The translations under genes were made by a program, and so were the position numbers. Source: Prevotellaceae bacterium UBA1746 (lineage in GTDB: Bacteria > Bacteroidota > Bacteroidia > Bacteroidales > Bacteroidaceae). Taken from it: a DNA stretch of 64,000 bases. The stretch is taken from NCBI GenBank assembly GCA_002314875.1, contig DCHS01000052.1, positions 1 to 64,000 of the forward strand, in the 5' to 3' direction. Shown here in pieces: positions 40,636 to 49,076 of this stretch. A model generated the notes under the pieces. That model saw only the letters and a list, made by a program, of their open reading frames with translations, was not told where the DNA came from and searched no databases. Within the stretch, counting starts at the first letter, position 1, and every line of letters begins with the position of its first letter.

Positions 40636-41634
40636 TTACTTCATGTACACCTTGCGTCCATTGACGATGTAAAGGCCGGGGGTAGTGGTGAAGACGCGGC
40701 GACCAGAAAGATCGTAGATAACTGTGGCGTTGACCTCCTCTATGGGAGCGGCAAGACCGACGATCTGGTCGGGAGTAACATAGTTGTCAGCGCTGAAGGC
40801 AACGTCCTTGCAACTTCCCCAGATATATTCTTCAAGACCAGGGAAATCGATGAACGGGTTGCGGTTTTTCTGGATGTTATAGACCGCATTGTTACGGTTG
40901 ATCTCCTTTTCGCTAACAGGGTCCAGCTCGGACCAGCTGAGGAGCATGTTGATGACCCAGGTCTTGTAACTGGGATATTTGTTACCAGACATCATAGCGC
41001 CGCCGTCGGCAGTGATATCAGCCCAAGAAGCAAATTCGTTCTCGTAGGCCGTCGCCATATAGAAATAGGTGCGGGCGAAGTCACCCTTGTATTCGTCGGC
41101 GGGTTCGAAGACCGTTCCGCTAAAGCCACTGACAGAGCAAGGACCAATTTTGGAAAAAGCATTGTTGCTCGTCCAGGAAGGATTGGCAGTTTCGCCAAAG
41201 GGACTGTTGCCGCGCTTGTTGTTCACATACTTGTCCGTGGGATAGAGGTGGAAAAGGTCGGTATAGGCCGCATGGTTCTTGTCACCCCCAAACCAACTGT
41301 TCGGGAAAGAGTGTTCGCGGTTGTAATACTGGCCTTCGGCATTTCCGCCACTACCCGTATCCTGATTACCACCGTTCTCTTTGCCAAAGATAAAGTTGGT
41401 GGTGTTGCTGTACATATCCCAAACCTTGCCGTCAGGACGCATATCGGTGGATTTGAAATCGGTCCAAAGATCAGAATAGGAACGCTTTTCGTGGTCTGCG
41501 ATAATATTGTAGAGAGCAGTCTTGAGATCTGCGCCCTTTTCACCGTCTGCTTCGTCGTAGTAAAGCCAGGGAGCCTGGGCGAATGAAGACATCGCTGCAA
41601 AGCACATAGCAGCGAACAGATAGATACGTTTCAT
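40636..41634 (-). CDS. Secreted endonuclease I family nuclease
   Basis: The product has 332 residues with a signal peptide (MKRIYLFAAMCFAAMSSFAQ). The endonuclease I fold covers about 25-270: YNREHSFPNSWFGGDKN with the catalytic His, TDLFHLYPTDKYVNN, ARTYFYMATAYEN, and NRNPFIDFPGLEEYIWG. The tail (VIYDLSGRRVFTTTPGLYIVNGRKVYMK, quoted as YDLSGRRV and GLYIVNGRKV) is the same C-terminal type as in the nuclease at 9653-11269, but the OB-like region is absent. A metal-dependent, nonspecific, exported nuclease is expected. It is a single gene between pyrF and the SDR gene. Confidence 0.9.
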   Translation of the reverse strand: MKRIYLFAAMCFAAMSSFAQAPWLYYDEADGEKGADLKTALYNIIADHEKRSYSDLWTDFKSTDMRPDGKVWDMYSNTTNFIFGKENGGNQDTGSGGNAEGQYYNREHSFPNSWFGGDKNHAAYTDLFHLYPTDKYVNNKRGNSPFGETANPSWTSNNAFSKIGPCSVSGFSGTVFEPADEYKGDFARTYFYMATAYENEFASWADITADGGAMMSGNKYPSYKTWVINMLLSWSELDPVSEKEINRNNAVYNIQKNRNPFIDFPGLEEYIWGSCKDVAFSADNYVTPDQIVGLAAPIEEVNATVIYDLSGRRVFTTTPGLYIVNGRKVYMK

Positions 41635-41649
41635 CTTTTTTAAAAGATT

Positions 41650-42474
41650 TTAGCCGATAGTCTGGAGACATGCTGCCATCTGCTGCTGGAGTTCACGAGC
41701 CTTTTCGCCAGCGACTTCTGCAAAGCGTTCGGTAGTGTCGGCATAGATGATACCACGGCTGGAGTTTACGAGGAGACCGCAGTCCTTTGTCATACCATAT
41801 TTGCAAACCTCTTCAAGACTGCCACCCTGAGCACCCACGCCGGGAACGAGGAGGAAGTGGTTGGGAACAATCTTTCGGATGTCTTCGAAAAGACGGCCTT
41901 GGGTTGCACCAACAACATACATCATCTGCTCATCATTTGCCCACTGCTGGCTTACACGGAGAACTTTCTCAAAGAGACGCTCACCCTCTGTGCTTTCAGT
42001 AAGTTGGAAGTCGTGGCTTCCCTTGTTGCTGGTGAGAGCGAGGAGGATGACCCATTTGCCTTCATACTGAAGGAAGGGAGTAACGCTGTCTTCGCCCATA
42101 TATGGAGCAACGGTGAGAGAGTCAACGCCGGTCTCATCGAAGAAGCAACGGGCATACATCGCGCTGGTGTTGCCGATGTCGCCACGCTTGGCATCAGCGA
42201 TAATGAACTGATCGGGATAGTTCTCCTTAATATAATTGATAGTCTTTTCAAAAGCCATCCACCCCTTGAGGCCGAAGCACTCGTAGAAGGCGAGGTTGGG
42301 CTTGTAAGCAACGCAATAGGGAGCGGTTGCATCGATGATGGCCTTGTTGAAGGCGAAGATAGGATCTTCTTCATTTAGGAGATGCTGAGGAACTTTCTTG
42401 AGGTCAGTATCAAGACCTACACAGAGAAATGACTGTTTGCGAAAGATGTTTTCGACAAGTTCTTGCTTAGTCAT
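41650..42474 (-). CDS. pyrF: Orotidine 5'-phosphate decarboxylase (type 2)
   Basis: The enzyme decarboxylates OMP to UMP, the last step of pyrimidine synthesis. The 274-residue product is the longer type 2 form. It has FLCVGLDTDLKKVP at the start, the catalytic DAKRGDIGNT, and TVAPYMGEDSVTPFL and LVPGVGAQGG. It is divergent from glutamine synthetase, with back-to-back promoters in the 142-bp gap. Confidence 0.95.
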   Translation of the reverse strand: MTKQELVENIFRKQSFLCVGLDTDLKKVPQHLLNEEDPIFAFNKAIIDATAPYCVAYKPNLAFYECFGLKGWMAFEKTINYIKENYPDQFIIADAKRGDIGNTSAMYARCFFDETGVDSLTVAPYMGEDSVTPFLQYEGKWVILLALTSNKGSHDFQLTESTEGERLFEKVLRVSQQWANDEQMMYVVGATQGRLFEDIRKIVPNHFLLVPGVGAQGGSLEEVCKYGMTKDCGLLVNSSRGIIYADTTERFAEVAGEKARELQQQMAACLQTIG

Positions 42475-42510
42475 AAATAGAGGAAATTTATGTATTTGTA
42501 GAATTTTGTG

Positions 42511-42519
42511 GCAAAATTA
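42511..42519 (-). promoter_or_regulatory. Candidate -7 box of pyrF
   Basis: The minus strand reads TAATTTTGC 36 bp upstream of the pyrF start codon. Confidence 0.45.
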
Positions 42520-42537
42520 AGAAAAAACTTCGGGTTG

Positions 42538-42571
42538 TTTGCTATCATATCGAAAAAAGTTACTACTTTTG
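42538..42571 (+). promoter_or_regulatory. Candidate promoter of the glutamine synthetase gene
   Basis: TACTTTTG at 42564-42571 lies 45 bp upstream of the ATG at 42617. TTTG at 42538-42541 is 22 bp further up. Confidence 0.5.
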
Positions 42572-42616
42572 CCTTTGAAATACTACATATTGAAAAATTC
42601 ACTACTAACCAAAACT

Positions 42617-44125
42617 ATGAACACTCGTATTTCAATGAATCCTAATCTGCTGGTGCAATACCTGCAGAAACAACCTCATGAATTTACTCGTGAGGACATT
42701 ATCCGCTATTGCCGCGAAAACGGCGTTCGTTTCCTCAATTTTCATTATTGCGGTTGGGGAGGCCGTTTGAAAACCCTCGGCTTTGTTATCCAGAGCGAAG
42801 ATCATCTCCGTACCATTCTCGAAGCTGGTGAGCGCGTGGACGGTTCCAGCCTTTTCCCCTTCGTGCAGGCAGGACGTTCCGACCTTTATGTGATGCCACG
42901 TTACTGCACAGCTTTCGTCAATCCTTTCGCTGAGATTCCTACCCTGGGTCTTCTCTGTGCGTTTATGGATCGCGACGGCAATCCCTTTGAGAGCGCTCCG
43001 ACCTATATACTCCATAAGGCGCACAAGGTTTTCCAGGAGAAGACTGGTATGCAGATGGAAGCAATGGGCGAACTCGAATACTATGTCATCGCTCCCGAAG
43101 AACCGCTTTACAAGGTTGCTGACCAGCGTGGATACCACGAGTCTGCTCCTTTCAACAAGTTTACCGAACTCCGTGTTGAGGCGATGCGAATGATTGCTGA
43201 ATGTGGCGGTCTGATCAAGTACGGCCACTCTGAGGTTGGAAACTTCACCGCTGACGGCAAGATTTATGAGCAGAACGAAATTGAGTTCTTGCCCACAAAC
43301 ATCGAAGATGCTGCTGACCAGTTGGTTATCGCTAAGTGGATTATTCGTCAGTTGGCTTATAAACATGGTGTGGAAGTGACCTTTGCTCCTAAGATTACCG
43401 TTGGAAAGGCAGGTTCTGGTATGCATGTTCACTGCCGATTCACGAAGGATGGCGAGTCTATGATGCTGGAGAACGGTGAACTTACCGATGTGGCCAAGAA
43501 GGCCATTGCCGGTTATATGATGGCAGGAACGAGTCTTCCTGCTTTCGGTAATCCTCATCCGCTGAGTTTCATGCGTCTCGTTCCTCATCAGGAAGCACCG
43601 ACTTCTCTCTGTTGGTCTTTCAGCAATCGTTCCGCTCTTGTCCGTGTTCCTCTCGGATGGCAGAAGAAGATGGATATGGCGCGCCGCGTCAATCCGCTTG
43701 AGGCTCCTATCGACCGCGATTACGGTATTAAGCAGACCTTTGAATGGCGTGCTAGCGACGGCTTCGCGGATACCTATCTGCTGATGTCCGCTCTCTGTTG
43801 TGCTGCCCGCTATGGTATCGAGTCACCAGAAGGTCTCGAGGTGGCAGAGCGCACTTATGTAGGTCTCGGTGTGAACATCCATGATAAGAATAACCAGGAA
43901 ATTCAAGAGGCTCTCGAACAACTTCCTGCAAGTTGCTACGAGGCTGCCGACGAACTCGAGAAGGATCGTTTGATCTATACCGCCGAAGGTGTCTTCTCTG
44001 ACAGCATCATTGACTACACCATTAAGGTCCTCAAGGATTTCCACGATAATGATCTCCGTCACCAGTTGGAAGAGTCTCCCTCTCAGATTCACAAACTCGT
44101 GATGCAGAACATCGACAACGGATAA
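42617..44125 (+). CDS. glnA: Glutamine synthetase (type I-like)
   Basis: The enzyme makes glutamine from glutamate and ammonia. The 502-residue product starts at the ATG before NTRISMNP. A TTG 78 nt upstream lies within the promoter and is not credible. It has the beta-grasp N-terminal domain (FLNFHYCGWGGRLKTLGFV) and the catalytic domain with MGELEYYVI (metal ligands), EVGNF...EQNEIEF, GSGMHVHCRF, NPHPLSFMRLVP and NRSALVRVPLGW. The length excludes type III, which is about 730 residues. I did not find the adenylylation-site consensus near the C-terminus. It ends in a strong terminator. Confidence 0.92.
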   Translation: MNTRISMNPNLLVQYLQKQPHEFTREDIIRYCRENGVRFLNFHYCGWGGRLKTLGFVIQSEDHLRTILEAGERVDGSSLFPFVQAGRSDLYVMPRYCTAFVNPFAEIPTLGLLCAFMDRDGNPFESAPTYILHKAHKVFQEKTGMQMEAMGELEYYVIAPEEPLYKVADQRGYHESAPFNKFTELRVEAMRMIAECGGLIKYGHSEVGNFTADGKIYEQNEIEFLPTNIEDAADQLVIAKWIIRQLAYKHGVEVTFAPKITVGKAGSGMHVHCRFTKDGESMMLENGELTDVAKKAIAGYMMAGTSLPAFGNPHPLSFMRLVPHQEAPTSLCWSFSNRSALVRVPLGWQKKMDMARRVNPLEAPIDRDYGIKQTFEWRASDGFADTYLLMSALCCAARYGIESPEGLEVAERTYVGLGVNIHDKNNQEIQEALEQLPASCYEAADELEKDRLIYTAEGVFSDSIIDYTIKVLKDFHDNDLRHQLEESPSQIHKLVMQNIDNG

Positions 44126-44141
44126 ATCTAATATATAGTAT

Positions 44142-44181
44142 AAAACAGCCCCTACCTCACAATTGAGATAGGGGCTGTTTT
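44142..44181. terminator. Terminator after glnA
   Basis: AAAACAGCCCCTACCTCA pairs with TGAGATAGGGGCTGTTTT around CAAT, an 18-bp stem with one wobble and A/T flanks. It may serve the convergent receptor gene too. Confidence 0.92.
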
Positions 44182-44229
44182 GGGTTTATAGGGTTTATAA
44201 ACTTTATAAACTAGCGTAGCGAATAAACC
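44182..44229. repeat. TTTATA intergenic repeat with AGCGTAGCG core (copy C)
   Basis: GGGTTTATA, GGGTTTATAAAC and TTTATAAAC arms precede the core at 44208-44229 (AACTAGCGTAGCGAATAAACC). The core ends 3 bp before the stop codon of the minus-strand receptor gene. Confidence 0.85.
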
Positions 44230-44232
44230 ATA

Positions 44233-46656
44233 TTAGAAGTCCATCGCGAGGCGGACATTGATCTGGCGGCCGGTAAGGTAGTTGGGAACGGCATACTGGG
44301 TATTGGTGATGTCCGTAATCCAATAGTAGGAGTTGACATTGCGGATGCCAAGGAGATTGAAGGCATCGAGGCCAATCCACATATTCTTGATGAGATGACC
44401 GAAACCATGTTCGCGGCGTTGATAACCGTAGGTACGCATGCCACGCTTTGCGGCAGCATCCTCATCGGAACCGAGAATCTTATAGCTGAGACCCATATCG
44501 ATACGCTTGTAGGCGGGAGCACGGAAATTCTGACGGGAACGGTCGGTGTGGGGAGGACCGAAGGGAAGACCATCAGCCAGGGCGGCTTTCAGCGTGAACG
44601 ACCAGCGGGTGGTATTGGGGAAATAGTCCGTGAAATAAAGGTTGATGGAGTAGCGCTGATCGGTAGGACGGGCAATCCAATTGCCGTCGATTTTTTCCTT
44701 TGTACTCATCAACGAGAAGGTCAGCCATGAATCCGTTCCCGGAACAAATTCTCCGAAGATCTTGAAGTCGATACCTGTGGCATAACCGTTGGCCATATTA
44801 CGACCATAGTAAACGACACGGACATTATCAACGGAGTAGGGAATCAAGTTGGAAAGCGCTTTGTAATAAGCCTCTGTGGTAAACTTGAAAGGACGACCGG
44901 CAACACGGAAAGTATAGTCAGCACCCGTTACGAAATGGATGGAACGCTGACTCTTGATGTCGCGGTTGAGGGTGACGGTGGCAATGCCGTTGGTAAGCAT
45001 CGTATCACGGAGTTCCTTGTAGAAGGGAGCCTGATAATACAGACCGGTGGCAAAGCGGAAGGTCCAGTTGTCGTTCTTCGAGGGGAGGAAACCGATGGAG
45101 GCACGGGGTGATATCAGCGGTTCCTTGTTCCAGTCCCAATAGGAGAAGCGGAGACCGTAGGTGAAATTGAAGAGGCCGGCGTTGAGTTTCTTTCGCCAGG
45201 TATCCTGGACATAGGACTCGAAGCGGTTTGTTGAGATTTCATTCTGGGAGCGAAGGCTGTAGATAAGTTTCAGCATCTCCTCGTCGTGGGGGAGCGAATA
45301 ACCCATGGAGTCGCGCATCTCCCATTCTACGGCATTCTCATTGATGAATTCATGCTTCCAGTCGAGACCAGCCTGTAGGGTGTGGCCGGTGAGTTTCGTG
45401 CGGAAACGGAGACCGGCATCGTAAACATGAGCACGGAGGTGGTTGCGGGCATGTTCCATATAGGTGCCGACACCCATCTGCTCCTGGGAAGTGGCATCCT
45501 GTAGCCAGTATTCACCCTGGATATCATAGGTTTCCTGCTCCTTGGTGCCATAGCTGGAGAACTGCAGGGCGAGGAAGGTGTTCGGGGTAAAATGGCGCGT
45601 TATCGTCGCACTTCCGAAGAGGGTACGGAACTGGTCCTTCTCCTGGCCGTCGAAAAAGACCTTGAAACTCTTCGCATCGTACATCGTACCGAAATGCGTC
45701 TCGCGATCAGCGGGCTTGAAGGTATAGTGATTATCGGAGATATTTCCCAATAAATCAACACTCCATTTTTCTGAAGGATGATATTGGAGAACCAACTGGT
45801 AATCAAGGAAGTTTGGTTTGTATTCGCCGTTGGAATCCAACGAACCAAGGAGGTATTTCGTCGTCTTGTAACGGACGGAGGTCATCGCAGAGAATTTCTT
45901 ATTTCCCCAACCAATATAGGCGCCGCCACCAAGCATGGAACCGTTAACGGAGGCTTCGAACTTTTCCGGTTTCTTATAGGTAATATCCAGCACTGACGAC
46001 ATCTTGTCGCCATAGCGTGCTTCGAAACCACCGCTGGAGAAATTGATGCTTTCTACCATATCAGAGTTGATGATGGAAAGACCTTCCTGCTGGCCTGAAC
46101 GGACGAGCATAGGACGATAGACCTCGACGCCGTTGAGATAGACACAATTCTCATCGAAAGAACCGCCGCGGACATTGTATTGCGAGGAGAGTTCGTTGTG
46201 GGTGGAAACTCCCGCCTGGGTAGCAATGATTTCCTCCACGCCGTTTCCCGTTGTCGAAGGAGCGAGACGGCTATCAACGGGCGTAATCTTCTGTGTAGTA
46301 CCCGTTTGAATACCCTGTCCGACAACCGTGGCCTCACCGAGCATAGCACCGTAAGTGGGGAGCATGATATCGATGCGAACGGAGTCCTTGGGGTTGCGGA
46401 GAGTGCGCTTGCGACTTTCGTAGCCAATCATGGAATATTGCACCGTCACGGTGTCGCGGCTGTTGAAGGAGAGGGAGTATTCGCCTTTGAGATTACAGGA
46501 GGTACCAACAGTAGAGCCGAGGATGCGTACCGTTGCCAGTTCTATGGGATTTCCATCCTGGTCTTTTACAATGCCAAAAACGCGGCAGCGCTGTGCTGTC
46601 GCTTCCATGGTGAAGGCCAAGATCAGGATGAAAAATAGAATGATTCTTTTGAACAT
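44233..46656 (-). CDS. TonB-dependent receptor with carboxypeptidase-regulatory-like domain
   Basis: The product has 807 residues from the ATG before FKRIILFFILILAF. An ATG 21 nt upstream is possible. After the signal peptide a CarboxypepD_reg-like domain (RVFGIVKDQDGNPIELATVRI, quoted by GIVKDQDGNPIELATV) spans about 25-105. The plug follows with GVEEIIATQAGVS, YNVRGGSFDENCVYLNGVEV (quoted as YNVRGGSFDEN) and GFEARYGDKMSSVLDI. A 22-strand barrel ends in INVRLAMDF with the terminal Phe typical of outer-membrane proteins. No SusD follows, so a metal-chelate, vitamin or peptide ligand is as likely as a glycan. A TTTATA repeat abuts the 3' end. Confidence 0.9.
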   Translation of the reverse strand: MFKRIILFFILILAFTMEATAQRCRVFGIVKDQDGNPIELATVRILGSTVGTSCNLKGEYSLSFNSRDTVTVQYSMIGYESRKRTLRNPKDSVRIDIMLPTYGAMLGEATVVGQGIQTGTTQKITPVDSRLAPSTTGNGVEEIIATQAGVSTHNELSSQYNVRGGSFDENCVYLNGVEVYRPMLVRSGQQEGLSIINSDMVESINFSSGGFEARYGDKMSSVLDITYKKPEKFEASVNGSMLGGGAYIGWGNKKFSAMTSVRYKTTKYLLGSLDSNGEYKPNFLDYQLVLQYHPSEKWSVDLLGNISDNHYTFKPADRETHFGTMYDAKSFKVFFDGQEKDQFRTLFGSATITRHFTPNTFLALQFSSYGTKEQETYDIQGEYWLQDATSQEQMGVGTYMEHARNHLRAHVYDAGLRFRTKLTGHTLQAGLDWKHEFINENAVEWEMRDSMGYSLPHDEEMLKLIYSLRSQNEISTNRFESYVQDTWRKKLNAGLFNFTYGLRFSYWDWNKEPLISPRASIGFLPSKNDNWTFRFATGLYYQAPFYKELRDTMLTNGIATVTLNRDIKSQRSIHFVTGADYTFRVAGRPFKFTTEAYYKALSNLIPYSVDNVRVVYYGRNMANGYATGIDFKIFGEFVPGTDSWLTFSLMSTKEKIDGNWIARPTDQRYSINLYFTDYFPNTTRWSFTLKAALADGLPFGPPHTDRSRQNFRAPAYKRIDMGLSYKILGSDEDAAAKRGMRTYGYQRREHGFGHLIKNMWIGLDAFNLLGIRNVNSYYWITDITNTQYAVPNYLTGRQINVRLAMDF

Positions 46657-46701
46657 ACCTCTATTAAACGCACTCATGCGCGTTTTATTGTGTATGGGGG
46701 T

Positions 46702-46772
46702 AGGTTTATTGGTTTATGTGGTTTATAGGTTTATGGGTTTATAAACCAGCGTAGCGAATAAACCTTATAAAC
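46702..46772. repeat. TTTATA intergenic repeat with AGCGTAGCG core (copy D)
   Basis: Five GGTTTAT-type arms (46702-46742) precede the core at 46743-46764 (CCAGCGTAGCGAATAAACC), then TTATAAAC. It ends 1 bp before the stop codon of the helix-hairpin-helix gene and precedes the start of the receptor gene downstream on the minus strand. Confidence 0.85.
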
Positions 46773-46773
46773 A

Positions 46774-47550
46774 TCAAAACTTGAAATAAGGTTTAAGTCT
46801 TTGCAAATCGGTCTCAGTGAAAAGGCCTGTGCCGCGGAGATCGTCGATGGAGCGGATGCTTCCCGTCTTGCGGCGAAGATTGCAGATGGCTTTCGTCTGG
46901 TCGTACGAAAGATAGGGATGATGAACCAACGTCTTGAAATCTGCCTGATTCATATTGATTTGATGAACGCTGCCACCTCCGTACGAAGTGATTCGAAACC
47001 ATGACGAGATACCATTTGGAAGACCATCGATTTCTTCGATTTGCTTTGGGCTGATGAAACCGCCGAGAGCATCCCGGTAGGCGACAATCTTTCGAGCGTA
47101 GGTTCGACCGATGCCAGGGATACGCTGGAGGAGGGTGGTGTCAGCACTGTTTGCATCGACCGTCGTTCCCTTCGGTAATTTCTGGGGATAGGAAGCGCGA
47201 AGACTGTCATAATGCGCTTGACGGGCACTTAGTGCAGCGATGCGCTGGCTTTTCTCTGCCTCCCACTTTTGCAGACTATCCGTGTAGGCCGCTTTCCGTT
47301 GCTCTCGAAGTAACTGCCGGGCCTCTTTCTCTTCCGCCCAATGACGGTGAATCGAATCCCAATGTGCCGCATATCGGAGAGAATCAGCGGTTCTTGCCTT
47401 TTCAAATTCTAAGATAGATTTTTCTTCGGCTTCTGTAAGAACGGGAGTCGTATCTTTGTGATAATAAAGGAGTAAGGCACGAATGCCAACGAAAGTGAGT
47501 AGACAGAGAATCAGCAATCCCAGTCCACCCCGAATTTGCGCTCGGCGCAT
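46774..47550 (-). CDS. Membrane-anchored helix-hairpin-helix protein (ComEA-like)
   Basis: The product has 258 residues. One membrane segment (GLGLLILCLLTFVGIRALLLYY, about 9-30, quoted by LGLLILCLLTFVGIRALLLY) is followed by a long charged, alpha-helical stretch (about 40-125, many Glu/Arg/Ala). Two or three helix-hairpin-helix units follow (LQRIPGIGRTYARKIVAYRD, and INMNQADFKTLVHHPYLSYD). This is the ComEA-type layout seen in DNA uptake or binding proteins of Bacteroidetes. DNA binding outside the inner membrane is inference. It lies 6 bp after the kinase-RapZ gene. Confidence 0.82.
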   Translation of the reverse strand: MRRAQIRGGLGLLILCLLTFVGIRALLLYYHKDTTPVLTEAEEKSILEFEKARTADSLRYAAHWDSIHRHWAEEKEARQLLREQRKAAYTDSLQKWEAEKSQRIAALSARQAHYDSLRASYPQKLPKGTTVDANSADTTLLQRIPGIGRTYARKIVAYRDALGGFISPKQIEEIDGLPNGISSWFRITSYGGGSVHQINMNQADFKTLVHHPYLSYDQTKAICNLRRKTGSIRSIDDLRGTGLFTETDLQRLKPYFKF

Positions 47551-47556
47551 AAGTCT

Positions 47557-49053
47557 TTATTTTTTTGCAGGGAGTGTCTGCTTGATACCTTGTTCTCGAT
47601 GTTCAATGCGGACCTCTATGCCGAATTTTTCATTGAGATGCTCGGCGAGATGCTGGGCAGAATAGACGGAACGATGTTGGCCACCAGTGCAACCGAAAGA
47701 AAACATCAGATCCGTAAAGCCACGTTTAATATAGCGGGCGCAGTGGGCATCTGCGAGTTGGTAAACACTATCAAGGAAAGTGAGGATTTCACCGTCTTCT
47801 TCCAAGAACTGAATAACAGCGGGATCGAGGCCAGTGATTTTTTTGTAAGGTTCATAGCGACCGGGATTGTGGGTGGAGCGGCAATCGAAAACATAGCCAC
47901 CACCATTGCCACTGGTATCTTCGGGAATTCCCTTTTTGTAGCTGAAACTGAAGACGCGGACGACGAGAGGACCTTTTCCGTCATATTTGGAAGTAGAAGC
48001 CGTGAGGCCGAGGCGCTGGGCCTTTTCTTCCGGCATTTCAAACTGCTGGAGAGCGACGAGGCGACGCAGCGTTTCTTCCATATAAGGATAAGGAGCAGCA
48101 ACACCTTCATTCAACAACTGACGCAGATTGTTGATGGCATAGGGGATGGAATCGATGAAATACTTCTTGCGTTCAAAGTAGCCGCGGAGACCATAGGCAC
48201 CGAGAACTTGCATCAAACGGAAGAGAACGAAGAGACGAAGATGCTGTAATAAACTGTCTTGGTTAAAGTCAACTAACTTCGAGAGTTCGTCCATGTATTC
48301 CTTGATGAGTTCGTTGCGAAGTTCCTGAGAGTATCGCGCGGAAGCCTGCCAGAGGAAAGATGCCACATCGTAGTGGATGGGACCTTGCTGGCCACCTTGG
48401 AAATCGATGAAGTAGGGACGGAGCGTTCCTCCTTCTTCCTTCAACATGACATTGCGAGCCTGAAAGTCGCGGTAGAGGAAGGAAACATGACCTTCGGCAC
48501 AAGCCACGAGGTCACGTGCCATGGCTTCGAAGTCTGCCTCCATACGAACCTCGTCGTAGGGCAGATCCGTCGTCTTGAGGAAACAATACTTGAAGTAGTG
48601 AAGATCGAATTTCGCTGCTTGCTCAGTGAACGATATAGGTTGCAGTAATTTGTTAAAATTCAATTCTTCGGCACCTTCTATCTGAATATGAGGAAGATGA
48701 CGGATTGTTCTCTTTAACAGTTCGATTTCCTCCACGTTGTAAGCGCCGGAATTTTCACGACCGTGACTCAGAGAATTGTACAATGCCACAGTTCCGAGAT
48801 CTTCCTGGAGGTAACGCATTTCATCTTCGCTGACGCCATAGATAGCAGGAACGGGAATGCCTTTTTCTGCAAAATGACGGGCAAGATAGATGAAAGCCTG
48901 GTTCTCGCTGCGGTCCGTTCCGATAACACCGATGACAGACTTGGGACCCGTCATGCGAATATATCTGCGGTTGCTTCCCGCCTTCGCCAAAGTTTCAACT
49001 TTCAGCGGAGAAACACCGAAAGTATCCTTATATAATTCAATGAGTTGTTGCAT
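47557..49053 (-). CDS. Fusion of an APH-type sugar kinase domain and a RapZ C-terminal domain
   Basis: The product has 498 residues. Residues about 1-330 are an aminoglycoside phosphotransferase (APH)-like kinase: YLQEDLGTVALYN, the catalytic loop FLYRDFQARNVML and the metal-binding FIDFQGG. They most resemble the cell-wall sugar kinases (AmgK-like) among those I know. Residues about 355-495 match the RapZ C-terminal domain, with VRVFSFSYKKGIP, YVFDCRSTHNPG, and MFSFGCTGGQHRSVYSAQHL. In Enterobacteria RapZ senses glucosamine-6-phosphate through this domain. The N-terminal RapZ ATPase is missing here and replaced by the kinase. Sugar-kinase activity with amino-sugar control is inference. The order in the operon is TraB-like, this gene, then the HhH gene. 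Confidence 0.85.
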   Translation of the reverse strand: MQQLIELYKDTFGVSPLKVETLAKAGSNRRYIRMTGPKSVIGVIGTDRSENQAFIYLARHFAEKGIPVPAIYGVSEDEMRYLQEDLGTVALYNSLSHGRENSGAYNVEEIELLKRTIRHLPHIQIEGAEELNFNKLLQPISFTEQAAKFDLHYFKYCFLKTTDLPYDEVRMEADFEAMARDLVACAEGHVSFLYRDFQARNVMLKEEGGTLRPYFIDFQGGQQGPIHYDVASFLWQASARYSQELRNELIKEYMDELSKLVDFNQDSLLQHLRLFVLFRLMQVLGAYGLRGYFERKKYFIDSIPYAINNLRQLLNEGVAAPYPYMEETLRRLVALQQFEMPEEKAQRLGLTASTSKYDGKGPLVVRVFSFSYKKGIPEDTSGNGGGYVFDCRSTHNPGRYEPYKKITGLDPAVIQFLEEDGEILTFLDSVYQLADAHCARYIKRGFTDLMFSFGCTGGQHRSVYSAQHLAEHLNEKFGIEVRIEHREQGIKQTLPAKK

Positions 49054-49076
49054 CGTTTTAATTTGATTTTAGAAAA

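Noticed and set aside
42539..42616. Longer N-terminus of glutamine synthetase
   Set aside because: It starts at a TTG inside the promoter region. The later ATG gives a normal-length protein.
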